Below, in pieces: positions 8,510 to 17,915 of a DNA stretch of 64,000 bases (position 1 is the first letter of the stretch; the number at the start of each line of letters is the position of its first letter). The stretch covers positions 1-64,000 of the forward strand of contig CAJPOF010000004.1 of assembly GCA_905372235.1 (NCBI GenBank). Direction: 5' to 3'. The notes beneath the pieces were generated by a model. That model searched no databases and had not been told where the DNA came from. It was given only the letters and a program-made list of their open reading frames with translations. A program made the position numbers and the translations under genes. This DNA comes from an uncultured Treponema sp. GTDB taxonomy: Bacteria > Spirochaetota > Spirochaetia > Treponematales > Treponemataceae.

Positions 8510-11500
8510 GATTTTTTCCGAATGTTTTTCCAATAGGCTATGCCACCCTTGAAGTTTTCCTTTACGTGGTAGAGAGCCTTGTCGGCGTTGTCCATCACGG
8601 AAACCAAATCCGAAGGGTCTTCCACGTCGCAGTTTGAGCAAAGCCCCATGCTGAATCCCAAAAATTGTTCCTCTGTGATGTCAAGTTTTTCCACATTCAG
8701 GAAAGATTTTAGTTTTGGGACAAAGAAATTTTCTTTTTGAAGCCCGTTCCAAATCCGCTTCCGGAAAATTTCCGCCTCTTTTTCATCCGTGTCCGCCATC
8801 ACGATTACAAACTCGTCTCCGCCGTAACGGGCTACAAAATCGTTTTTCCGTGCCTCCGATTTCAGCAAAGACGCAAAACAACTCAACATGAAATCCCCTG
8901 CGTTATGACCGTATGTGTCGTTGTAAAACTTGAAACGGTCCATGTCCATGAAGGCGACCGTATATTTTAGAAGCTCATTTTTCCGCTCAAGGGTATTTGC
9001 GATTCGCCTGCTTTCCGAAAAAAGGTATGCCTGCAGGGAATGTCTGTTTTTAAGTCTTGTAAGCTGATCCGTGGTGGACACAAAAAGAAGGTGTTCGTTC
9101 TGGCGGACCATAACAATCTGCGCCTGTATGTTTGTAAGCGCGATGTTCAGGATTTCCTGCGCCTCGGAATCAAGGATGGATGCGTTTTCAGCAATTATTA
9201 TAAGTCCGCCTGTAAAATCGTATTTTGATATGTTGCTGAAATACATTCCTGATTCCCGGTCGAAAAGCAGCTGGGAGTTTTTTAGGCGCAAAATCTTTTC
9301 CGAATGTTTTGCAAATAAATCCTTAGAGGCAAAACCGTCCGTGCTTTCGTTCGCCGAATACAGTTCTTTCCATTCGTTGTCAACTTTTTCCGCAAAGAAA
9401 ATCCCGTCAGCCATAGTGTGTTCGAATATGGCGGAACAGACTTTTCCAAGATAGTTTTCTATCTCCGACGATTCCACGGAATATGACCTGATTTTGTTCA
9501 GAAAGCGGTATTCGAGGATTCGCCCGTGGAGCATATCCAAAAGTTTGTCTTTTTCCGCCTTTTCAAGAAGAAGGTCAAGCCTTATTTTTAGCGGCTCAAT
9601 CATTTCTCTTCCGGCTATGTATTCGTCTACAGTCATGGACGGCTTTTTCTTTGTATAATACGAAAAACTGTGCCTTTCCGCCATGGAAAATCCTTTGGCA
9701 AGATATTCAGCCGACTCGTTTTCCATTCCAAGCCTTTTCAGATACTTGGAAAATTCAAAGTACATGAAGACAATCTTGTGTTCCTGATGCTCGTTCGCAT
9801 CCTCGAATTCCTTTATTCCAATGGAAAACTCATTGAAAGCGGCTTCCGTTTTCTTTTCCTGCGCAAGAAGAACCGCCTTCACAAGATGCAAAAGCGGTCT
9901 GTCAACCGAGGCCATGTAAATGTTGTTCCTTGCAATTGTAAGACAGTTCGTTCTTGCCTGCATGAAGTCGCCCCTGTCAAGACTCACAAGCGATCTGTAC
10001 ATGAGTATGTCGTTCACGGAAGGAAGAAAAGAATTGTTCGCAGAATTCGTAAGATGGAACATATCAAGAAGGCGCAAAATCATTGAAAATATGCCGTCCG
10101 CTTTGTCAAAATGCCTTGCAAAAAATATGGCATAACCCAAGTTCTTCAAAGTGTCGATTACGGAAGAAAAATCCTTTACCTGATATAGTTTTTCAGCCAC
10201 GGCGTTCACGGTATCGTACGCCTTTATGTACAGAGCGGAATTCAAAAGTTCATATGAAAGCCCGTTCCTTATCGCAAGAAGAGGACCTACCTCGCCTATC
10301 TCTGTTCTAAGCTTGTCCGCCACCTCGTAATAGCCCATCGTCTCTTTTATGTCTCCGCAGTGGGAAAGCACTATGGCTTTCCAGTGGCAGGCGGAAGAAT
10401 AAAGGTGCTTGTTTCCCAAAAGTGTTGAATAGCTGAAACATCTGTCCAGTATGGCGAACACTTTTTCCTGCTCATCTTTTTTACCGTAGAGCTCCCACGG
10501 AAGTTTTACGGCTGTCGCCACATAATTGTTGTAAAGACCGGCATTTTCAAGTTTCTCAAGGGCGGCCATGTATTTTTGGATTATGTCGGAACTTGAAGTC
10601 TTATCCATGACATAGTATTCGATCATCAACGAAAGAGCGTAAAGCGGACTTTCCTCGTCGACCGAAAGCCTTTTTTGGGCAAGGAGCGCATATTTACGTG
10701 CCATGGAATTTGATTTTTTCTTTGTGAACACCCACGCCATGTAGAAAAAAGCCCACGTCTCCATGTCGTCGTTTTTCTGATAATCGATTATCTTGTTCAG
10801 GTAAAGGACAGCCTCGTCGGGGTTTCCCGCCTCATTTTGGATTTGGCTTATCTCCTTGTAAAGCATTGTCTTCTGAAGGGGAGAAAACGGAAGCAATCGC
10901 ATATGCTCCTTCACCCATGAGCAGAAACTCAACGCCTGCTCGTAGGCAAGCATCAAGCGGAAATTTTTCAAAGAATCGCATATAACGTCAAAGTCAGTTA
11001 TCTTCTTGTAAACATCGGAATGACCGTATGAACCTTCAGGCAAAAGCCCCGTTTCCTCAGGGACAAAAAGATGTTCCTCGTCTTTTGCCACGTGAAGAAA
11101 ATTTTTCCGTTTTCCTATGTAGCTAAGAAAACTTGTTACGCTTGGAGAAACAAGCCCGGAACGCACGGAATCGAAGCAGAACACGAGCTTTCCTTCCGTC
11201 CCCAATGTTTCGACTTTTTTTAGAATCTCAAATCCCTCGTGGAACATATACTGGGCGTTTATAAAAAGGTAGTCGGTTTTTAAATTCCTTGAGACCATCT
11301 CGGAAACGGAATCCTGCATAAGCGTCTTTTCATAATGGAATTCCTGCTCGGATATAAGGTCGATTCTCTCTCGGCAACGGCCTTCCCGTAGATATGAGGA
11401 AAAAGCGTCCTTCTGCAGAAAATACATTCTTGCCTCAATCTCGGAATCGGGAAGGTTCATGTCCTTTATTATGCCGGAAAACGGTTTAAGCGGCGTCATG

Positions 11501-11664
11501 TCATTTTTAAGATCAACCACACGGAATCTTGTTCCAAAAAGTTCCGGAAGCCTTTGCATCAGTTTATTGTCCACGGAAAGATATGATATATTTTCCACCG
11601 AATCCGTTAAAAATCTGTTTACAACATTTATATATTCTTGAATACTTTCGCTGTCATCGTCCAT
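8506..11664 (-). CDS. TPR-containing diguanylate cyclase (GGDEF)
   Basis: 1052 residues from the ATG at 11664. A TTG 16 codons upstream (11712) is also possible; GGGAG lies 15 bases before the ATG, which is rather far. The C-terminal 170 residues are a GGDEF domain: MDMDRFKFYNDTYGHNAGD, then ARYGGDEF with the motif at about 948-952. RKND five residues before GGDEF is an intact RxxD product-inhibition site, so an active, feedback-inhibited cyclase making c-di-GMP is expected. The long N-terminal part has an HD-like or response-domain-like start and many TPR-like helices (EISQIQNEAGNPDEAVLYLNKI style), then a GAF-like region before GGDEF. No membrane segment. It is the last gene of the metG-femX operon. 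Confidence 0.88.
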   Translation of the reverse strand: MDDDSESIQEYINVVNRFLTDSVENISYLSVDNKLMQRLPELFGTRFRVVDLKNDMTPLKPFSGIIKDMNLPDSEIEARMYFLQKDAFSSYLREGRCRERIDLISEQEFHYEKTLMQDSVSEMVSRNLKTDYLFINAQYMFHEGFEILKKVETLGTEGKLVFCFDSVRSGLVSPSVTSFLSYIGKRKNFLHVAKDEEHLFVPEETGLLPEGSYGHSDVYKKITDFDVICDSLKNFRLMLAYEQALSFCSWVKEHMRLLPFSPLQKTMLYKEISQIQNEAGNPDEAVLYLNKIIDYQKNDDMETWAFFYMAWVFTKKKSNSMARKYALLAQKRLSVDEESPLYALSLMIEYYVMDKTSSSDIIQKYMAALEKLENAGLYNNYVATAVKLPWELYGKKDEQEKVFAILDRCFSYSTLLGNKHLYSSACHWKAIVLSHCGDIKETMGYYEVADKLRTEIGEVGPLLAIRNGLSYELLNSALYIKAYDTVNAVAEKLYQVKDFSSVIDTLKNLGYAIFFARHFDKADGIFSMILRLLDMFHLTNSANNSFLPSVNDILMYRSLVSLDRGDFMQARTNCLTIARNNIYMASVDRPLLHLVKAVLLAQEKKTEAAFNEFSIGIKEFEDANEHQEHKIVFMYFEFSKYLKRLGMENESAEYLAKGFSMAERHSFSYYTKKKPSMTVDEYIAGREMIEPLKIRLDLLLEKAEKDKLLDMLHGRILEYRFLNKIRSYSVESSEIENYLGKVCSAIFEHTMADGIFFAEKVDNEWKELYSANESTDGFASKDLFAKHSEKILRLKNSQLLFDRESGMYFSNISKYDFTGGLIIIAENASILDSEAQEILNIALTNIQAQIVMVRQNEHLLFVSTTDQLTRLKNRHSLQAYLFSESRRIANTLERKNELLKYTVAFMDMDRFKFYNDTYGHNAGDFMLSCFASLLKSEARKNDFVARYGGDEFVIVMADTDEKEAEIFRKRIWNGLQKENFFVPKLKSFLNVEKLDITEEQFLGFSMGLCSNCDVEDPSDLVSVMDNADKALYHVKENFKGGIAYWKNIRKKS

Positions 11665-12922
11665 GAATTTTTTTAATAACTCCCTTGTGCCAGAACGCCC
11701 TGAAATTTTCAACAGCGGAAAAAATCCTGTAGAAAAATTTGTACGGGTAATCCCAGCTTCCTGTCCTGTGCATATTTTTCCCGCCGAAATTTGACTTGAA
11801 CATATAAAGGCCGTGCATAGGATGCCGTTCGTCCTTGCCTTCAGGCGGAAGCCCGTACATATCGTAGACGCCGCTTCCGTAAGCCTTTGCGTCCAAAATC
11901 GCCGTCCACTGAAGAAGATGGTTGGGCATTAGGTTTCTTTTTCTGTTTCCGGAAGCGCCGTAAAGGTAAACCGATTCAGTTTTTGAAAAAAGCACGATTA
12001 TCGAAGCGATCTTTTCCCCGTCGCTATCCGCGATGTAAAGACGCACAAGCGGAACATCGTTACTTTTTTTTCTTTCCTCAGCCGACAAGCGAAGAAGGTC
12101 AAGGTAATATTCTTTTTCATGGCATGAATTTCCGTCGCGTGCCGTTGTCTCCTGCATCAAAGAATAGAAAATATCGACTTTTTCTTCGATATCGGAATCA
12201 TCGCCTGTGTAGCGTTCTATTTTTACTCCTTTCCGCTCGGAAAGACGAATGTTATATCGCCATTTTGAATGCATTCTTGAAAGAATCTCATCCTCCGTCT
12301 CCGAAAGAGAAATCAGTGTCGTATCGGGAGGCTGAATGTCGTTCCTGCATTTTACAAGGCGAAGAGCGTCTGAAAAACTCACGATACGCATTCCGTAGTT
12401 GAATATTTCCCTTTGTTCAAGAGAAGAAAAAGAGCAGTCCGGGTCGAACCTGATAAAAAGCGCATTTTTAGGAAGAAAAGGTTTTAGACAAAGCGCAAGA
12501 TCCCTGATAAAATTTGCGAACTCTATCGTCTGTGCCTCAGGCGTCAAAGGAACTTCGTCCACTACAAAAAGATTTTCCTCATCGCCTGAGTTTTCCGAAA
12601 GCATCATGTCAATTTTTTTTTCGTCCGTACAGCGAAAAGGCAAAGCAGGCATAAGCGGAACATAACATATTGAAAAAAGCCCCTTCATAAAACTTCTTTC
12701 CAACACGGAAAGTTCAAAACGTTCCATTTGGCGAACAGGCTTTATCTTTACACCGTTCAAACAGAAGTCCTCATCATCGTCAGGATAGACGGCGTTCACC
12801 GAAAAATGCATCGCCTTCCAGCCATGACGCGCTTTGAAATCGCACCAGAACGGAGTTTGAAGGAACGAGCCTTCGTTCGTATTTTTCTTTTTTTGAATTC
12901 TTTCTATTTTGAAATCGAACAT
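11654..12922 (-). CDS. FemAB/FemX-family aminoacyltransferase
   Basis: 422 residues. The pattern SKWRYNIRLSERKGVKIE followed by FYSLMQETTARDG and SVYLYGASGNRKRNLMPNHLLQW is characteristic of the FemABX family with its two GNAT-like folds. These enzymes use aminoacyl-tRNA to add amino acids to the peptidoglycan precursor and so build cross-bridges. The C-terminus YMFKSNFGG fits the family's end. AGGAC precedes the ATG. It lies 9 bases after metG, which makes Met-tRNA, and overlaps the cyclase start by 11 bases. The amino acid transferred cannot be read from sequence. Confidence 0.88.
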   Translation of the reverse strand: MFDFKIERIQKKKNTNEGSFLQTPFWCDFKARHGWKAMHFSVNAVYPDDDEDFCLNGVKIKPVRQMERFELSVLERSFMKGLFSICYVPLMPALPFRCTDEKKIDMMLSENSGDEENLFVVDEVPLTPEAQTIEFANFIRDLALCLKPFLPKNALFIRFDPDCSFSSLEQREIFNYGMRIVSFSDALRLVKCRNDIQPPDTTLISLSETEDEILSRMHSKWRYNIRLSERKGVKIERYTGDDSDIEEKVDIFYSLMQETTARDGNSCHEKEYYLDLLRLSAEERKKSNDVPLVRLYIADSDGEKIASIIVLFSKTESVYLYGASGNRKRNLMPNHLLQWTAILDAKAYGSGVYDMYGLPPEGKDERHPMHGLYMFKSNFGGKNMHRTGSWDYPYKFFYRIFSAVENFRAFWHKGVIKKIHGR

Positions 12923-12931
12923 AAAAAAGTC

Positions 12932-15223
12932 CTAGCTCACGCTTCCGTCCACCGTAAGATTTGTGGTCAAAGGCTTTCCCAGCGCGGTAAGATTTTTTCC
13001 CGCAATCTGGACATTTTTTGCCGCCACCTTTATTTCTATCTTGAAGAAAACGGAAGCGTCTACGTTTTCGCTTTTTTCAAGACCTTCAGACGTTCCTTCA
13101 AGGACGACTTCCGTTCCGGGTTTTGCCCACGGAACTTCCACAAGTTCCACGCCGTCACTTCCGTCGCTTTTTTTGTAGTCCGCCGCAAGAAGCATTCCCC
13201 TGCTTTCGACCCCACGCATTTTCCTTGGCGCAAGATTATCGACAATGACCACGTGCCGTCCCAAAATCTCATCCTCTTTTAGGTAAGGGACAAGTCCAGA
13301 CTGGATAACCCTATCCGTACCTGAGCCGTCATCAAGATGTTCTATGTAAAGTTTGTCGGAATCCGGATTTCTTTCGATTTTTACAACCTTCGCTACCCTC
13401 AACCGGATATTTTTTTCAAAATGTTCGGCCTGCATATCAAGCGGAAGAGAACCTGAATCGTCGATCTTTTTTTTCGGATTCTGCTCCTTTGATTTTCCGC
13501 TGAACTTATTTCTGAAAGAAAGCATTGTCTTTTCATCAAGCGGCTTGAAAAAAATTTCTGTAGGCTTTACATCGCTAAGCCCTGAAGTCTTTCCAAGGTC
13601 GCTCCAAGTGTAGCCGTCCCTCGCTTTTGTTCCGACCTTAGTTTCCCGTATGGATTTTCCGAAATATCCCATTATTTTTTGCGTGTATTCAGGCATATAC
13701 GGATTCATCATTATCATGAGATCTTTTATCACGTAGCAAAGATTGTAGATGAGTTTTTCGGCTTTTTCAGGCTCGCTTGTCCTTGTCTTCCACGGTTCTG
13801 CACCCTGGAACGCCTTGTTGCAAATATCGGAAATCTCGAACATCGTGCGGAATGCATCCTTGAGATTCGCCCATTCAAGAGCCTCCGTCGCTTTTCCTTC
13901 AAGTTCAAGGACTTTTTCCCAAAGTTTTTCATCCACAGAAGATTCCGGAATTTTTCCGTCGTAATACTTGTTTACAAAAAGAAGCGTCCTGTTTACAAGA
14001 TTTCCCAGGTTTCCTATCAACTCCGAGTTCATTTTTTCCATGAAATCTTTCCACGTGAACTGGAAATCCTGTTTTTCAGGTCTGTTGTAGAAAATGTAGA
14101 ATCTCCATGCGTCCGAAGGGATTCCACTTTCCATCGCATCGCTTCCGAAAACACCGACACCGCGGCTTTTGCTGAACTTTCCGTCCTCGTAGTTCATGTA
14201 TTCGGTGGAAGACATATGGAAAAGTTTTGTCCAGTCATGCGGAGAAGCAAGAAGTGTGCAAGGAAAAATAACCGTATGGAACGGAATGTTGTCCTTTCCT
14301 ATGAACTGAAAAAGTTTCACCTCTTCAGAATCTTTTTTCTCTTCGCTTTCGGATGGAATCCACCATGTCTTCCAGTCGAAACTGTCTTTTCCTTCTTCTT
14401 TAAGTTCGTCGGCAAGCTGCTTTGTTATCGATATGTAACCTATAGGTGCATTGAACCACACGTAGAACACTTTGTCCTCATAGCCTTCTCGAGGAACGGG
14501 AATTCCCCATTTAAGATCGCGGGTTATCGCCCTTTCATTGAGTCCGTCCCTTATCCACGCCTTTGTTACGTTCATGGCGTTGTCCGACCATTTTCCGTTC
14601 CGTCCGGTTTCTTCAACCCAGCGGTTCAGTTTTCCTGAAACAGCCGGAAGGTCTATGTAAAGATGCTTTGTGTCTTTTACAACCGGTTTTGAGCCGCACG
14701 TGTGGCATCTAGGTTCTTTTAGTTCTATAGGATCAAGAAGACTTCCGCAGTCGTCGCATTGGTCTCCGCGGGCCTTTAAGCTTCCACATTTCGGGCAAGT
14801 TCCGTCAACGTACCTATCGGCAAGAAACATTTTGCAGTTGTCGCAGTAAAGCTGCCTGTTTTCACGCTCGTGAACAAGCCCCGCCTTGTCAAGGTCTGAA
14901 AAAAGAGACTGGGTTATCTCGGTGCATTGCGAATTTGATGTCCGCCCGAATTTATCAAAATCTATATGAAACCAGTCGTAGATTTTCACATGTTCTGCGT
15001 AGTAGTGGTCGCAAAGTTCCCTGGGAGTCTTTTTTTCTTCGATGGCCTTTGTCTCCGTGGCGGTTCCGTACTCATCCGTTCCGCAGATGTAAAGTGTGTC
15101 GTAGCCTTTGTTTCTGCAGAATCGAGCGAAAACGTCTCCCGAAAGCATCTGTATCAGGTTTCCAAGATGGGGAATATTGTTCACATACGGCAACGCCGAG
15201 GTAATTAGTCTTTTTTTCATCAT
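12932..15223 (-). CDS. metG: Methionyl-tRNA synthetase
   Basis: 763 residues, class I synthetase charging tRNA-Met. The HIGH-type motif is HLGN at 19-22 and KMSKS is KFSKS at 349-353. Four Cys pairs (127/130, 143/146, 156/159, 173/176) form the two-knuckle zinc insertion seen in larger MetRS forms. The last 110 residues (beginning RVAKVVKIERNPDSDKLYIE) are an EMAP/Trbp111-type tRNA-binding domain. The start is ATG at 15223 or the next ATG; AGGA lies about 7 bases upstream. First gene of the operon with femX and the GGDEF gene, with its own consensus promoter. Confidence 0.97.
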   Translation of the reverse strand: MMKKRLITSALPYVNNIPHLGNLIQMLSGDVFARFCRNKGYDTLYICGTDEYGTATETKAIEEKKTPRELCDHYYAEHVKIYDWFHIDFDKFGRTSNSQCTEITQSLFSDLDKAGLVHERENRQLYCDNCKMFLADRYVDGTCPKCGSLKARGDQCDDCGSLLDPIELKEPRCHTCGSKPVVKDTKHLYIDLPAVSGKLNRWVEETGRNGKWSDNAMNVTKAWIRDGLNERAITRDLKWGIPVPREGYEDKVFYVWFNAPIGYISITKQLADELKEEGKDSFDWKTWWIPSESEEKKDSEEVKLFQFIGKDNIPFHTVIFPCTLLASPHDWTKLFHMSSTEYMNYEDGKFSKSRGVGVFGSDAMESGIPSDAWRFYIFYNRPEKQDFQFTWKDFMEKMNSELIGNLGNLVNRTLLFVNKYYDGKIPESSVDEKLWEKVLELEGKATEALEWANLKDAFRTMFEISDICNKAFQGAEPWKTRTSEPEKAEKLIYNLCYVIKDLMIMMNPYMPEYTQKIMGYFGKSIRETKVGTKARDGYTWSDLGKTSGLSDVKPTEIFFKPLDEKTMLSFRNKFSGKSKEQNPKKKIDDSGSLPLDMQAEHFEKNIRLRVAKVVKIERNPDSDKLYIEHLDDGSGTDRVIQSGLVPYLKEDEILGRHVVIVDNLAPRKMRGVESRGMLLAADYKKSDGSDGVELVEVPWAKPGTEVVLEGTSEGLEKSENVDASVFFKIEIKVAAKNVQIAGKNLTALGKPLTTNLTVDGSVS

Positions 15224-15252
15224 GCAAATCCTATGTCAAAAATATGGCATGC

Positions 15253-15281
15253 ATTATAGGATTTTTAAGAGGTTTACTCAA
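15253..15281 (-). promoter_or_regulatory. Promoter of the metG operon
   Basis: On the minus strand TTGAGT (15281-15276), a 17-base spacer and TATAAT (15258-15253), lying over the 3' end of the upstream GH57-like gene. The start codon follows about 29 bases downstream with a normal AGGA. Confidence 0.75.
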
Positions 15282-17286
15282 CAGAACGGGCTTTCCTTGA
15301 ATTGCGACTTTTTTTCCGACGGTTGAATATGCTGAAATTTATCGTCTTTTCGGTTTCCATGCCCGGCTCAAGATTTATGTCCCAAAAAATAGTGCTTGCG
15401 AATGTCATTCCAGCATCGGCAAGTTCCCCCGACGTGTATTCCGGTCTTTTGAACACTATAGGAACGAACGAAAGGGCGCATTTTTCGTTGGGCTCGAACA
15501 TGAACGATATGGAACTGTCCGTATCCGTAAGAAAATAACTTTGGACATCGGAAATCACTCCCGAATCGTTCAGTTCCCTGGACGAACTTCTTGTGTCTAT
15601 CTCCTGCTTTCTGTCGTTTCCGACTATCTCAAGGGCGAATGCATTGAAGTTTTCCGCATTGAAATTGGTCTGGGCAAAACTGGACTCCACGGCGAACTTT
15701 GCGGAGAGTCTTGAATCGCTTTCGTTTTTTATTATGTACTGAATCATCATTCCGCCAGATGTCATCACGTACTTTTTCCTCATGGAAACGCTCTGGCTTT
15801 TGTTGAAGAGCGCTTTAACTACAAACTGCACCTCTTTTTTATCGGAACTGAAGCTTACGTTGGAATACAGCATCTTGGAAAATATACCGACTCCGCTAGG
15901 TACATTCTGGATGAAATCCGCGAATTCTTTTTCAGTGAAAAGATGGTCCACAAAAAGAGCCCGTTCATAGCCGTCGTCCGCGCCCTCGAATTCTTTTACA
16001 CGGCTAAGACTGTCTGCAAAGTTTCCGGAATTTTGGATTACGTCGAGTTCTCGGACAGCGCCTCCCATCGGTGTAATTTCTGCAAAATAATTTTCCATTC
16101 TGCATATGTACTCGTTAAATCCGTCGCCGTTGTAGTCAAAGCAGGAAATGCTTTCCTTGAAGTTGTCGCATTCCCTAAGAATTTTTTCCACCTCTGAAAG
16201 AATCTTGTAAGAGCCCTGCCTGTATGCCGAATTTACGAAAGCGCCTCTTGACGTGCAGATAAATCCTTCGCCAGCCTGCGCTTCCCAAAGTTTAAGCCTT
16301 GCCGTCTTCTTCCTGATTTTGTCGCCGTGGCTTTGGTTCACCAGCATGGATACATAAATCATCCTGTCATATATCGCCCGGCTTTGCGGATATATGTGAA
16401 AGAAATTGAATATCGTTATGGGGTAAGCCTTGTTCACCCTGACAGCCTCATAGGGTTTGTATGCCCACTGGGCAATCTCTCTGCTTAGCCCCAACGCTAT
16501 GTAGACAGGTTCACGAGAAAGTTCAGCCTTTGCATACTGCTGCACCGTGCCAAGGACGAATTTCCCCTGCGAGGCAACGGAAGTTTCCACAAGTTTTTTG
16601 AAAAATCCTGAATCGAAAAGACTCTTGAATTCCTCAAGCGTGAACTGTATGTTCACCACACGGAACAAATCCCTTTCGCTTGCTTTCAAATTCTTGTACA
16701 CGAAAGTCTCGATGTCTCTCAGAAAATCCTCATGGTTCAAAGAGCCTTGCGGTTTAAGGGCATTTTCCATGGGAAGGATGGTTATGGATTTTCCTTTGTC
16801 GTTCATTATAAGCGGAACGGCTTTGTTTTTTTCTACGGGAATTATTGAAGAATCAAGAAGCACATATTCCATTCCGCAAGATGAGAAACTTGCCACAAGG
16901 CTTGAATCCCATGCGCTTGCGCAGATTGAAAGTCCTCTCGGGCGTTTTCCGGTGGCTTCACGTATCGCCGAAGACAGCATGTCTATCTGCCCTGTCCTGT
17001 CCCTTGGGAAAAGCAGAGGAAAGACAGGATCGTAGTATCCGCCGCCTAGAAGTTCCAGCTGCTTTGAAGAGATGAGTTTTTGGAAAATCTCGAATATCTC
17101 AGGATGCTTACGCTTGTAGTATTCCATCTGCACGCCGTTCAGTGCAAGGGAAAGACAGGCAGCCTTGTTTGAAATCATGAATTTCAAGGTGGATTTTATT
17201 ACCCCCTGATATTCTCTTTCAAGGACTTCCGTGCGATATCTTTCTATCATCGATGATTTTAAGCTTATACAGATAAGAATTGACAT
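15274..17286 (-). CDS. GH57-like 4-alpha-glucanotransferase homologue, probably inactive
   Basis: 670 residues from the ATG at 17286, which has GGAAGAGAG just upstream; a TTG four codons earlier is less likely. The segment LLGGGYYDPVFPLLFPRDR followed by GQIDML matches the N-terminal barrel of glycoside hydrolase family 57. In active family members a motif of the form WLTERVWQPEL carries the Glu nucleophile; the aligned segment here reads SICASAWDSSL (about 120-131 in this numbering), placing Ala where the Glu should be. I also found no clear acid/base Asp segment. The C-terminal half resembles the beta-rich domain of 4-alpha-glucanotransferases. It may be a non-catalytic glycan-binding or regulatory relative. 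It lies 68 bases downstream of rnfA with a perfect palindrome before it. Confidence 0.75.
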   Translation of the reverse strand: MSILICISLKSSMIERYRTEVLEREYQGVIKSTLKFMISNKAACLSLALNGVQMEYYKRKHPEIFEIFQKLISSKQLELLGGGYYDPVFPLLFPRDRTGQIDMLSSAIREATGKRPRGLSICASAWDSSLVASFSSCGMEYVLLDSSIIPVEKNKAVPLIMNDKGKSITILPMENALKPQGSLNHEDFLRDIETFVYKNLKASERDLFRVVNIQFTLEEFKSLFDSGFFKKLVETSVASQGKFVLGTVQQYAKAELSREPVYIALGLSREIAQWAYKPYEAVRVNKAYPITIFNFFHIYPQSRAIYDRMIYVSMLVNQSHGDKIRKKTARLKLWEAQAGEGFICTSRGAFVNSAYRQGSYKILSEVEKILRECDNFKESISCFDYNGDGFNEYICRMENYFAEITPMGGAVRELDVIQNSGNFADSLSRVKEFEGADDGYERALFVDHLFTEKEFADFIQNVPSGVGIFSKMLYSNVSFSSDKKEVQFVVKALFNKSQSVSMRKKYVMTSGGMMIQYIIKNESDSRLSAKFAVESSFAQTNFNAENFNAFALEIVGNDRKQEIDTRSSSRELNDSGVISDVQSYFLTDTDSSISFMFEPNEKCALSFVPIVFKRPEYTSGELADAGMTFASTIFWDINLEPGMETEKTINFSIFNRRKKSRNSRKARSVE

Positions 17287-17309
17287 ACTCTCTTCCAATT
17301 TCGTTTACA

Positions 17310-17327
17310 GTCTATAGCAATATAGAC
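17310..17327. promoter_or_regulatory. Perfect palindrome, candidate operator of the GH57-like gene
   Basis: GTCTATA, 4-base centre, TATAGAC: 7-base perfect arms, 24 bases upstream of the ATG at 17286 and downstream of rnfA. The spacing suits a dimeric repressor site; no regulator was identified. Confidence 0.4.
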
Positions 17328-17354
17328 ATATTTTAAAGTGATTTTTGGGGTATT

Positions 17355-17915
17355 TCATTTTAGAACCCCAGGATTCAATACGCTCACATTTGCGAACAGG
17401 AGAACCATCATAATTATCGAAACCGATATCAAAAGCAGAGCCTTTCTGTTTCCGTTTATGGTGGTGTTCCCTACAATGTCAATCTTGTTCTTCAGGGAAT
17501 AAAGGAGCGGAAGAAGAATCACGAATGACAGCAGGGATGAAAACGAAATCAAAAGCACATCGACAATGGAAGCGCTTTCGTTCAGCACCAGAACCGTAAC
17601 AAGAAAAAGAAAATTGAAATCCGTGTCCTTGTCATTTGTTTTTGAGCGGAAAAGTTTTTCTATCAAAATAGAAATTGAAAAGAAAAAAAGGCTTGCGACA
17701 AGCGGATAAACGCCCGTAATAGCAAGCGGAACAAGAACGAACTTTATGAAAAGCCATGTCATCGCCGAAGAAAATATCACGGTGGAAAAAGCCTTGAGAG
17801 CCGGAACATAAAGTTTTTTTACCGAACCGCAAACTACAGTCGACGTGTGAAGACCTATTCCGTATATAAGTATGACGGAAGAAAATATCGTGTAAAAAAG
17901 TATCGTTTCAATCAT
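17355..17915 (-). CDS. rnfA: Divergent RnfA-like membrane subunit
   Basis: 186 residues from the ATG at 17915, which overlaps the rnfE stop by 8 bases; a longer opening to 18020 lies inside rnfE and is rejected. About six membrane segments with a NGNRKALLLISVS tail give the overall shape of RnfA/NqrE. In known complexes RnfA and RnfE share a [2Fe-2S] cluster held by Cys residues in two half-helices. Here only one Cys exists (C29), and the position of the second, in the usual TTNCAV motif, reads LNESAS. The identification rests on operon position and topology. It is the last gene of the Rnf-like operon and no terminator is visible after it. Confidence 0.7.
   Translation of the reverse strand: MIETILFYTIFSSVILIYGIGLHTSTVVCGSVKKLYVPALKAFSTVIFSSAMTWLFIKFVLVPLAITGVYPLVASLFFFSISILIEKLFRSKTNDKDTDFNFLFLVTVLVLNESASIVDVLLISFSSLLSFVILLPLLYSLKNKIDIVGNTTINGNRKALLLISVSIIMMVLLFANVSVLNPGVLK

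Noticed and set aside
13679..14638. Open frame of 319 codons on the plus strand
   Set aside because: Antisense to metG, with a composition unlike a real protein and no motif.
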